Both the position numbers and the translations under genes were made by a program. This document shows, one piece after another, positions 8,525 through 16,751 of a stretch of DNA of 64,000 nucleotides. Location: NCBI GenBank assembly GCA_050633665.1, contig JBOEGY010000007.1, positions 806,001 through 870,000 on the forward strand, read 5' to 3'. How positions within the stretch are numbered: the stretch's first letter is position 1; each line of letters starts with the position of its first letter. Under the pieces are notes generated by a model. The model was not told the DNA's origin. It did not search any database and was given only the letters and a program-made list of their open reading frames with translations. Origin of the DNA: JAUIAI01 sp050633665. GTDB lineage: Bacteria; Pseudomonadota; Gammaproteobacteria; Burkholderiales; Burkholderiaceae_E.

Positions 8525-9805
8525 TTATTCAAGATGCGCGGGGAATCTCACGCCGGCAGGCGTTTTAAGCATAAGCGCCGCCAACACAGCAGTCATGACC
8601 GGCAGAACTGCCAACCAGCGAAGCGTCATCGTTGGATCGCCGAAAAAGTCGAACGCCCAGCCGACCGGCCACGGACCGATCGAGGCCCCGATAACGGCAA
8701 TCAACTGCATCTGCCCCTGTAAGACACCCAGGTGCTTACGGCCGAAATAGCGCGGCATCAGATAGCCGAACATCGTCATCGTGAATGAGTTGGTCAACCC
8801 GAAAACTACCGCGTAGACGATCGCCGACTCAAAAGACTCCACCAGCGTGATTCCAAACAATGCCGTTGAGAGAATCAGCATGCAGGCAGCAAACACGAAA
8901 CGGGTACGCACGCTGTCAAGCAGCTTGCCAACCAGAGGCATTGTCAGCACCATTGCGATTGCCGATACGGAAAAAAGTCGCGCAGCTGTCGCTTCGTCCA
9001 GCCCTTGAGCGCCAAGAATGCCAACCTGATGGAAATGCAGCGTCGTCACCAGCATTGAAATAAAGAACCAACCGGCCGAAATGATATAAAAGGCTGCAAC
9101 CTTCTTACCCGCCTCAGGTGTCAGGCCGTCAATATCCTCGGCCTGCTCGCCTTCCTTAAGCGCGGCCTCTCCGTCAGGGCGCAGCCCCAGCGGCTCTGGT
9201 TTGTTGTGAATCAACAAGAGCACCGGCGGCAGAAGAATTACCCAGGTTAGCAGCCCGAGCACCAACCACGCCCACCGCCAGCCGAGTTCGCCGATCAGGT
9301 ATTGGCCCAGCGGCGGATGAACCGCCATCGAAATACCGAAGCCAAGCGCCATCAGACTCATGGCGAAACCGCGTTTGGCGTTAAACCATTGCGCCACCAG
9401 ATTGGCGCAATTGAGCATCAGCGAGCCCTGACCAAGAAACCGAAGCGCACCGAAGCCCAGGGCCAGCGTGATCGGCCCGCCGACTGCACCAAACAGGATG
9501 CAGGCCAGGCCAAGCGCGGCGGCAACCCAGAACGTCATGCGTTGCGGACCGTAGATATCGACCAGCTTACCCATGCGCGGCAACAATAATGCAGCCACCA
9601 GCGTCGCCAGGCCATAGGCAATAGAGATTGCCTGCTTGGACAAGCCAAGATCCCGGGTAATCGGATCGACGAAAACGCTGAACGTATGCGATTGCCCCGG
9701 TCCGCTGGAAAAAATTGCCAGACTGGTCACCGCAAGAATCACCCAGCCATAAAAAAACTTCGGGCTGAGACGATCAAAGGCAGCACTACGCAGTGAATTA
9801 ATCAT
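8525..9805 (-). CDS. MFS transporter
   Basis: 426 residues from the ATG at 9803-9805, with about twelve hydrophobic helices. FFYGWVILAVTSLAIF starts the first helix, and a loop of MFS A-motif type (GKLVDIYGPQRM) follows helix 2. A longer open frame reaches back to 10018, but that extension overlaps the GFA gene and reads as random sequence, so the start at 9805, 23 bases after the GFA stop, is preferred. The large central loop (PDGEAALKEGEQAEDIDG) is normal for the superfamily. It resembles the monocarboxylate/oxalate-formate group, but the transported solute cannot be inferred with confidence. Confidence 0.87.
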   Translation of the reverse strand: MINSLRSAAFDRLSPKFFYGWVILAVTSLAIFSSGPGQSHTFSVFVDPITRDLGLSKQAISIAYGLATLVAALLLPRMGKLVDIYGPQRMTFWVAAALGLACILFGAVGGPITLALGFGALRFLGQGSLMLNCANLVAQWFNAKRGFAMSLMALGFGISMAVHPPLGQYLIGELGWRWAWLVLGLLTWVILLPPVLLLIHNKPEPLGLRPDGEAALKEGEQAEDIDGLTPEAGKKVAAFYIISAGWFFISMLVTTLHFHQVGILGAQGLDEATAARLFSVSAIAMVLTMPLVGKLLDSVRTRFVFAACMLILSTALFGITLVESFESAIVYAVVFGLTNSFTMTMFGYLMPRYFGRKHLGVLQGQMQLIAVIGASIGPWPVGWAFDFFGDPTMTLRWLAVLPVMTAVLAALMLKTPAGVRFPAHLE

Positions 9806-9828
9806 GCAAATTCCAGAGACATCTTTGT

Positions 9829-10239
9829 TTACCCTCGTGGAGACCGTGGGAACTGCGGCACATCTGAACCGAGCGAAAACCAGGGCTGCGCCGAATCGCA
9901 AAAAATGTGCGCCGCCGGTATCAGCGCCGAGGCGTCGTCCAGCGTACCGGCTTTGACAAATAGGCGGTCTTCCAGAGCAGTCACGTCGGAGTAAATCGGC
10001 GAGCCGCACTCCGGACAAAAATGGCGACTAACCGGCTTGCCGCTGTCGCCAGTGTCCTGAAAGATTTTTGTCTGGCCGTTAACCGTAAAGTCGTTGCGCG
10101 GAACAGCGACGAGTAGCGAGAATGACGTCCCGGTTTGTTTTTGACAGTTCTTGCAGTGACACACCGCAGTCATTAGCGGTTCTGAGGACGAACGATATCG
10201 AACAGCGCCACAAAGGCAGCCACCTTCAATTTTGGTCAT
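9829..10239 (-). CDS. GFA-family zinc protein
   Basis: 136 residues from the ATG at 10237-10239, chosen because AGGGAGA lies a few bases upstream; a longer frame from 10302 is possible but lacks this. It has the zinc-binding cysteines of the GFA (glutathione-dependent formaldehyde-activating enzyme-like, DUF636) family: GGCLCGAVRY, CHCKNCQKQTG, and FCPECGSPIY. Most family members have unknown roles. Just upstream of the MFS gene on the same strand. A second GFA gene lies at 19269-19706. Confidence 0.85.
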   Translation of the reverse strand: MTKIEGGCLCGAVRYRSSSEPLMTAVCHCKNCQKQTGTSFSLLVAVPRNDFTVNGQTKIFQDTGDSGKPVSRHFCPECGSPIYSDVTALEDRLFVKAGTLDDASALIPAAHIFCDSAQPWFSLGSDVPQFPRSPRG

Positions 10240-10441
10240 CTTTGTCTCCCTGAGGGTATTTGGCCGTGACCTGTCACGGTCTGTGCATGATAAGCCCTGC
10301 ACAGGATCTACGGCTTTTGGTCAAAGACATCGACCGCGACATTCAACCAGCGCCCGACCTCTTTCAAGACTATTCATCGGTCATTCCTTTGAATCATGTG
10401 TGTTTGCTGCTGACAGGCAGAGCGTCCACCTGTGTTCCTGA

Positions 10442-10936
10442 CTACTGGTCTTCGACGGGAGCCGATTGCAGGGAAACAATTTTGTCGCCGCCGGCCACAG
10501 ACTGGCGGCCGATTTCCACGAAACCGAATCGCTGGTGAAACCGGAGCGACTTCGGATTCGGAGGCTCAATGTCGATTTCACATACCACCCGCGGCACGCG
10601 CTGCGACCGCGCGGTTGAAAAGACCGACTCATACAGCCGGGTGCCAACGCCCCGAATATCCAGACCTTGTTTGACCACGATACGATCAACATACAAGAAA
10701 GAATCGAACCGCCGATCAAACCACCGGTAGTTGGTGCTGTCATAAGCAGACTGCTCACGGAACAACAGCATGAAAGCGAGCACTCTGTTGTCGTGCTCCA
10801 CAACCAGGTGTTGGGCCGCCTGGCCATGAATAAGATCAAGCCGGCTCCGGTCCAGCGGACTCAGATACTGAACCGACTCCTGGTTAAGTGCCAGAACCGC
10901 GTCAAAGTCTGCGGCAAGCGCCGGCCTGAGCTGCAT
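10442..10936 (-). CDS. GNAT-family N-acetyltransferase
   Basis: 164 residues. The acetyl-CoA-binding A motif is recognisable as VDRIVVKQGLDIRGVGTRLY, with the loop in a variant form (LDIRGVGT), and the C-terminal SLRFHQRFGFVEIGRQ is the usual GNAT end. The acceptor is unknown. It is 18 bases downstream of the yghU stop on the same strand. The 202-base gap between this gene and the GFA gene (10240-10441) holds no convincing gene. Confidence 0.82.
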   Translation of the reverse strand: MQLRPALAADFDAVLALNQESVQYLSPLDRSRLDLIHGQAAQHLVVEHDNRVLAFMLLFREQSAYDSTNYRWFDRRFDSFLYVDRIVVKQGLDIRGVGTRLYESVFSTARSQRVPRVVCEIDIEPPNPKSLRFHQRFGFVEIGRQSVAGGDKIVSLQSAPVEDQ

Positions 10937-10954
10937 TAGCGCAAGCCCCCTACC

Positions 10955-11827
10955 TCAGGCGTCACCAATTTTGTCCTGCGTCTTGGTTTCAAAATCGCTC
11001 GCGTCATGACGCTCCCTGAGCTGACCCGACGGGTCGCCGCTGACTTTGTTAACCATCCGCCCCCGTTGGACCGCCTGCCGGGCCTCGATTTCCTTGGCCC
11101 ATCGCATCACATTCTTGTAAGAAGCCGCATCGATAAACTCGGCGGCCTCATAGACGACATTCAAGACCAATGCGCCATACCAGGGCCAAATCGCAATATC
11201 GGCGATGGAGTAACCACTCGCGCACATGAACTGCTTGTCAGCGAGGTGGCGGTCCAGAACATCGAGCTGGCGTTTGACTTCCATCGTGAAGCGATCAATA
11301 CAGTATTCGATCGGGAACGGCGCGTATTTGTAGAAATGACCGAAGCCGCCACCGAGATACGGCGCGCTACCCATCTGCCAGAACAACCAAGACAGACATT
11401 CGGTTCGCTCGGTCGGATCTTGCGGAATCAGAGCCCCGAATTTCTCGGCCAGATACAGCAGAATCGAACCCGACTCGAACACCCGGGTCGGTTTGTCACC
11501 TGAGTGGTCGACCAGCGCCGGAATCTTTGAATTCGGATTGATGTCCACAAACCCACTGCCGAACTGATCACCCTCCCCGATATTAATCAGATAAGCGTCA
11601 TACTCGGCGCCGGCATGGCCCAGGGCCAGCAATTCCTCGAGCATGATCGTGACTTTGACACCGTTGGGTGTCCCCAGCGAATAGAGCTGAATGGGGTGCT
11701 TGCCGACAGGCAGTACTTTGTCATGGGTTGCTCCGGCAATCGGACGATTGATCTTGGACCAACGACCAGCGCTTTGCGCGTCCCATTGCCAGACTTTGGG
11801 TGGGGTGTAAGTCGCTTTTTCACTCAT
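10955..11827 (-). CDS. yghU: YghU-type glutathione-dependent disulfide-bond oxidoreductase
   Basis: 290 residues, close in length and sequence to E. coli YghU, a nu-class glutathione transferase with disulfide-reductase activity. Matching landmarks are LPVGKHPIQLYSLGTPNG, TIMLEELLALG, FESGSILLYLAEKFG, LGGGFGHFYKYAP and the C-terminal ERHDASDFETKT. The protein binds two glutathione molecules in the better-known homologue. A divergent gap of 113 bases or more separates it from the LysM gene and should contain promoters in both directions. Confidence 0.92.
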   Translation of the reverse strand: MSEKATYTPPKVWQWDAQSAGRWSKINRPIAGATHDKVLPVGKHPIQLYSLGTPNGVKVTIMLEELLALGHAGAEYDAYLINIGEGDQFGSGFVDINPNSKIPALVDHSGDKPTRVFESGSILLYLAEKFGALIPQDPTERTECLSWLFWQMGSAPYLGGGFGHFYKYAPFPIEYCIDRFTMEVKRQLDVLDRHLADKQFMCASGYSIADIAIWPWYGALVLNVVYEAAEFIDAASYKNVMRWAKEIEARQAVQRGRMVNKVSGDPSGQLRERHDASDFETKTQDKIGDA

Positions 11828-11940
11828 CGGGGTTCCCTTCGCAATGCGGTTTAAGTTGCGGGATTATCTCAGCATTGGGCAATTCCCTTATCTGGGGATG
11901 GAGATGGGAGTTATCGCCGGCCCTGGAGGCAAACAGGTAA

Positions 11941-14900
11941 GTGCTGCAAAGCGCCAGGAAAGTCCGCCTTGCTAGGGTCACCGGTATTCCCACCTATTGC
12001 GCGGCAATCATCATGGCGAGTTTCCCCGGATCCATCTACACCAGACCTCATATAACCGCCGATCTGAACCTTGTTCCGGTCTACTCACCGCCGCCGCCGC
12101 CCCCGGTACCGCCACCGGCGACTTCGGCTATCCCCGGGTATCTTGTACCGCCGTACCTGGCTCAACCGACGCCAGCGCCGGCGCCAGTCGCCGCGCCCAG
12201 CCCAATCATCGTAGAACCGATCATCCCGGCACCGCTGATGACCCAATACCTTGAGGCGCAGACGGCTTATGCTGACGCCATAGCCCTGCGGGATTCGGTA
12301 CCGACCGGGATTGCCAATAGTGAAGATTTCACATCAGAGGCGCGGGCGAACCTCATTCAGGCCGAGCAGGCCATCAGCCAGGAAATCGTCGATCATGTCT
12401 TAATCGAGTCAGCTTTTACCGCCCCGACGCTGGAGCGGGACTTGTATGGTGAAGCACAGGCGAACCTGCTGGCAACGCCGTTGCCTGACGAGGCAACCGA
12501 GCAGGCGTTTACCGAACTGGCGACGTCAGCAATAGCCGAAGCCAGAACCACAGCACCAACCAGTGTCAACGAGGCCGGCTGGCAGCGCAACGCCGCCATC
12601 TGGGATGCGCAGGATGCCGATTACGCACTGGCCGAAGCTGATGCCGCTCTGGCCGAATTGCCGACCTCGATCCCAGACGCTGCGCGAAACGCAGCCCAGC
12701 AAGAGCTGACACAAGCCCGCGTCAGAGCTGACTCGGCCTGGTTGGCAGTTGAATCCGCATTCGCAACTGAGTACCAGATTGTCGAGCGACAAACCCGCCC
12801 TGATTCCGACATCAACGATTATGTCGCGACGCACCGGGCGGCAATACTGAATGAACCGTTTGATCCGATCTATGCCAACCGTATTCATCTCGCCGCCCAG
12901 GTCAGTCCGGCGCCGGATCCAATCCCGCCACTCACAGACAGCCAGTTAGCTGCAGCGGTCGACCCCTATGCCGAACGGGTTGAACAAGCTTACCGGGATG
13001 GTGGCAATGGTGCAGCCCTCGATGAAATTCAAGCAGTCCGCGCCGAAATCGCCGCCGACCCGGCAATTTCCCCAGCGGGCGAGCAAACCCCTCTTCTGGT
13101 GCAAGGCGATCGTCTGCTGATTCTGACCGATGAGCTTGAAACCCGGTTGCAGCCAACTTATCAGCAGATCCGGGAAGGCGCGGCAGACCATCTGACCGAG
13201 GTTGCAACTGACGCCGAGCACCTGCAAGTCAGTTCGGCTGTCAGCGCAGAGCTCGTCCGATATGTAGAAGTATTGCCAAGCGACCAGATTGTCCCCCTGA
13301 TGGACGAGACACAACACATCTGGGAACCGCTGATTACGACGACTTATCGGGATGAGGTCGGCTACAACGGCTTCTATAGCAATGACGAACGGAATCTGAC
13401 TGCCAACTTTGCACGGATCACCGACTCGCTGGTACTCGTGGACGATGGTTACGAGACGGTCCAGGATATCGGTGCAGCGTTTGCCCAGATATGGGCGCCG
13501 CCGACGACTGAACCCCGTCCGCTACTGGACTTCGGTTACATGAATATTCCGGATTCATTCCGAAGTGTCTTGCACGAAGGATCCGGCTATTACCTCGCCC
13601 TGGAGACCGTATCGACCCTGAATCAGACGAATGAGTTTCAGGCGGGCCGGTTCATGAGCGTGATTGAAGACCAACTTGAGAACTATACCGAGGACGCCCG
13701 CGAACGAATCAGCGATCAAATTGAACACCGGGAGACCTATTACCGGATTATTCAGGATTTCTCCGCGATTAACGCACTCCCTGCCGGGCGAAGCTACGAA
13801 CCGGGCGCTTTGCCGCTTGGTGAGATGGAGCTACAAAATGCGCTTGCCGAATACATCGAAACTGATCCTGACTTTCTGACTCGAGACATTGAGCTGACCG
13901 AAGCCATCGGACAGGACGGCCAGCGACTTTTTCATGCGCAAATGGCATTTGAAATGCTAAACGAGCAAACCGCCCGGCTTGATGGTGCCCAGGAATCAAT
14001 TGATCGGCTTGGGCAGATCTGGGGAGCAGATCCGAGCGAAGGCGGACTCAGCCCCATGTACCTCGGATCAGTACAGTTACTCAGCGACATGAACGCCTTG
14101 TTGGGCCAGGCTGATGCTGCTGACCAGTTGGCGGACCCGGTAGGCGCGGTCAATAGCGTGCTCTCTCCGGCGCAGACTCTGCATGGCATTATTAAACGCG
14201 CCTCGGTTGGCAGTCTGCCCAGACTGGAAAGCTGGCTGTCATTAGCGGGTGTCGGCAGTTTTCTGATTTCAGCAAATACTAACCACACCACCGCTCTTGA
14301 CGGCGAAGCCAGTGGCTTGGAACGCGGCATAGCCGGACTGCAATCCGGTCGCTATTCCGTTCAGGCGGCGCGTGACTCCTGGATGCTTATCTCGAGACTC
14401 AGCGCCTCTCAAGGGATGGAAGACAGCTACAAACTGTTCTCTGAAACCCACCCCCGATTGTTTAATACACTGACAAACCGGGTGCATCAGCTTGGTGTCG
14501 TTCTGGATGCCGCAAACCTGATCCGGGTTGGTGTTGATATTCAGGCCAGCGGAGAAAGCCACTTCAGTCCGGACTCCCTGTTTCAATACGGCATCGCAGC
14601 CAATACGCTGACAGCCAACGGGCTATTGCTTGGCGCAACCATGTACGGTTCCGGGGCAACAACCCTGGGAGGCTCGACCGCGACGGCGTTCTTTACCGGG
14701 CCGGCCATGCCAATCGCGCTATTCCTGATTGCGGGCGGCGCACTGGCTTCCTATCAATACAATCGAGTCACTGCCGCCAACCGGTTTGAGACCGCAGAGA
14801 TGCGACAGGCGTTGTCTCACATTGGCTCGCTCAACGAAGACGGATCACTGCGCACGATTGGAGAAGTCAGCTCTTTCCAGGACCACGGCCCCCGAATTCA

Positions 14901-16056
14901 GGTCTGGCATCCCGGACTTTCCCTCGACGGAAATATTGATTACCGCGGATTATCTGCTAACGCAGTGGACGAGTTACTCAACAACAGCAGCGATCCGGAG
15001 TCACCGGAAAGCTCATTCGAAACCCTCTCTGCGTTGGCCGCCAGGCACAATATGACAGGCCGGGAGTTGCTGCTCAACTGGTTTGACAACGATGCGCTCA
15101 ACGACTCCCTGACGGACGAAGAGCAAAAACAGCTTCCCCCTGCAACCTTCGGGGTCGATTTGTCTGCAACGGGTATCAGCGACGAGTCATTGCGCCGAGT
15201 GTGGCATGCCGAAACGATGGGCTATTCCTGGTTCGAATCAATTCAGGCCAGCGGCCTGGGCAGCGATGAAGCCTTTGAGGATGCACAGGCACTGATCGAC
15301 TACATCTTTGAAAACAATCTGGTGGTCGCCGGAGAGTCGGACTCGATGAACGCCTGGTCAATGCCCTACCAGGAGTTCGATCTGGATAAAGTTCGGGCTA
15401 TTCTTGGCGAAGCTGACCTGCAGCCCGGACAGGCCCCGGTACCACCGGCTGTCAGGCGGGCGGCCGAGCAGTTCATGGCCGGCCACCGGATTCAGAGTAG
15501 TTTCCGACCCGACTCTCTTGACGGGCTGGACTTGTGGTTACAGGTAAACGGCTATCCGGCCATTGAGGAACGACCAGCAAACACCTTGCAAGAGCCCGTC
15601 CGCCCGGAAATACCCGAGGTCGCATTTCTTGAAACGAATCCGGTTCCTGACTCAGGTCAACCGGAGCAACCCGAGCAAGCCGACGAACCCACCGCACAAG
15701 ACATCCTGATCCCATCGGTTGATTCGCCGCCTGACCAGTCCGACTTACCGCCGCTGGCGACACCGGAAGTCGAGCCAGGTGCTGCACCTGAGACTGATTC
15801 TCAACCTTCAGTGCGTGCCTATACCGTGCGGGCCGGGGACACACTATGGTCGATTGCGAATCAGCATGACGTTTTGCAGAACGTGGCCGAGTTAATTCAG
15901 TTCCATAATCAGCAGATAAGCGATGAATCATCCCGGGCGCCCCGGTTTGACCCGGACAGCATTGACGGCTCATGGCCACCAGGGGCAGCCAACGCCGCAA
16001 TTCGCGACCCGGATCTGATTCACCCAGGCGACATCATCTACCTGCCCGTCCGGTAG
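11941..16056 (+). CDS. Giant LysM-domain protein of unknown function
   Basis: About 1350-1371 residues. The start is uncertain: GTG at 11941 has a GGAGG upstream, while ATG at 12013 starts MASFPGS without one. No signal peptide is evident. Order of parts: a proline-rich stretch (about 48-105, including SPPPPPPVPPP); a long acidic, alanine-rich, probably helical region with many EA/AE dipeptides; a glycine/alanine-rich hydrophobic region at about 880-945 (ANGLLLGATMYGSG, then AMPIALFLIAGGALASYQY) that could insert in a membrane; an acidic, proline-rich linker (about 1190-1290); and a C-terminal LysM domain (YTVRAGDTLWSIANQHD to HPGDIIYLPVR) with an extra ~25-residue loop. LysM binds peptidoglycan or related glycans. 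Function unknown. Confidence 0.8.
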   Translation: MLQSARKVRLARVTGIPTYCAAIIMASFPGSIYTRPHITADLNLVPVYSPPPPPPVPPPATSAIPGYLVPPYLAQPTPAPAPVAAPSPIIVEPIIPAPLMTQYLEAQTAYADAIALRDSVPTGIANSEDFTSEARANLIQAEQAISQEIVDHVLIESAFTAPTLERDLYGEAQANLLATPLPDEATEQAFTELATSAIAEARTTAPTSVNEAGWQRNAAIWDAQDADYALAEADAALAELPTSIPDAARNAAQQELTQARVRADSAWLAVESAFATEYQIVERQTRPDSDINDYVATHRAAILNEPFDPIYANRIHLAAQVSPAPDPIPPLTDSQLAAAVDPYAERVEQAYRDGGNGAALDEIQAVRAEIAADPAISPAGEQTPLLVQGDRLLILTDELETRLQPTYQQIREGAADHLTEVATDAEHLQVSSAVSAELVRYVEVLPSDQIVPLMDETQHIWEPLITTTYRDEVGYNGFYSNDERNLTANFARITDSLVLVDDGYETVQDIGAAFAQIWAPPTTEPRPLLDFGYMNIPDSFRSVLHEGSGYYLALETVSTLNQTNEFQAGRFMSVIEDQLENYTEDARERISDQIEHRETYYRIIQDFSAINALPAGRSYEPGALPLGEMELQNALAEYIETDPDFLTRDIELTEAIGQDGQRLFHAQMAFEMLNEQTARLDGAQESIDRLGQIWGADPSEGGLSPMYLGSVQLLSDMNALLGQADAADQLADPVGAVNSVLSPAQTLHGIIKRASVGSLPRLESWLSLAGVGSFLISANTNHTTALDGEASGLERGIAGLQSGRYSVQAARDSWMLISRLSASQGMEDSYKLFSETHPRLFNTLTNRVHQLGVVLDAANLIRVGVDIQASGESHFSPDSLFQYGIAANTLTANGLLLGATMYGSGATTLGGSTATAFFTGPAMPIALFLIAGGALASYQYNRVTAANRFETAEMRQALSHIGSLNEDGSLRTIGEVSSFQDHGPRIQVWHPGLSLDGNIDYRGLSANAVDELLNNSSDPESPESSFETLSALAARHNMTGRELLLNWFDNDALNDSLTDEEQKQLPPATFGVDLSATGISDESLRRVWHAETMGYSWFESIQASGLGSDEAFEDAQALIDYIFENNLVVAGESDSMNAWSMPYQEFDLDKVRAILGEADLQPGQAPVPPAVRRAAEQFMAGHRIQSSFRPDSLDGLDLWLQVNGYPAIEERPANTLQEPVRPEIPEVAFLETNPVPDSGQPEQPEQADEPTAQDILIPSVDSPPDQSDLPPLATPEVEPGAAPETDSQPSVRAYTVRAGDTLWSIANQHDVLQNVAELIQFHNQQISDESSRAPRFDPDSIDGSWPPGAANAAIRDPDLIHPGDIIYLPVR

Positions 16057-16085
16057 CAGCGGAAGGCTTGTGCTATTACTGAGGC

Positions 16086-16748
16086 ATGAGCTCCCGATAT
16101 ACCACTTCCAAAGCACCGAAACTGCAAGACTGCCGGCGTCACGGCACCAACACCGACAACGAGTTGTTTCTGGTCGAAGGCGACTCGGCCGCGAGCAATG
16201 TCAGCCGGGTGCGTGATACCGAGTTGCAAGCGGTATTACCCATGCAGGGTAAGCCGATGAACGCCGGCAAATCCAGTCCGGCACGCGTCCAGGCCAACCA
16301 GTGGTTCAAGGCTTTTATTGCCGCTGCAGGTTGCGGCATTGGCAAAAACTGCCGACCCGAGCAATTGCGCTACCAGCGAATCATGTTGTTATTTGACCCG
16401 GACGCCGACGGCATTCACTGCGGCGCGTTGCTGCTTATTTTTTTGCATCATTACATGCCGGCTCTGCTGCGGCAGGAAAAGATCTGGATGGTCCGGGCGC
16501 CGTTACTCAGGGTAACCGCACCATCGTTGTCAGAGCCAATTTACGCCAGCTCCGAAATGCAATACCAACATCTGATGAAGCAATTGACTGCCCGCCAGGT
16601 CGGCCAGATCCAGACCTTGCGCTACAGAGGCCTGGGCAGTCTTGAGGCCGATTTGCTGACAGACCGTTGCGTCTCCCGAAAAACCCGACAGGCTGATCTG
16701 ATGTCCGAACGCGACGCACAGATGGCGCTGACCGTCTTTGGCGGCTGA
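16086..16748 (+). CDS. Stand-alone TOPRIM / GyrB-ParE C-terminal-like protein
   Basis: 220 residues that align by eye only to the second half of type IIA topoisomerase B subunits. KLQDC and NELFLVEGDSA start the TOPRIM fold; LRYQRIMLLFDPDADGIH holds the three metal-binding aspartates (DPDAD in place of DADVD); and LRYRGLGSLEAD matches the RYKGLGE motif. The GHKL ATPase and transducer domains are absent, and the usual AGGSA after the glutamate is AASNV. No stop or shift interrupts it, so it looks like a real, divergent gene rather than debris. It lies 29 bases after the LysM gene and 3 bases before the rhodanese gene. Activity unknown. Confidence 0.82.
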   Translation: MSSRYTTSKAPKLQDCRRHGTNTDNELFLVEGDSAASNVSRVRDTELQAVLPMQGKPMNAGKSSPARVQANQWFKAFIAAAGCGIGKNCRPEQLRYQRIMLLFDPDADGIHCGALLLIFLHHYMPALLRQEKIWMVRAPLLRVTAPSLSEPIYASSEMQYQHLMKQLTARQVGQIQTLRYRGLGSLEADLLTDRCVSRKTRQADLMSERDAQMALTVFGG

Positions 16749-16751
16749 CGA

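Noticed and set aside
9806..10018. N-terminal extension of the MFS transporter
   Set aside because: It overlaps the GFA gene, has no homologous character, and a well-placed ATG exists at 9805.
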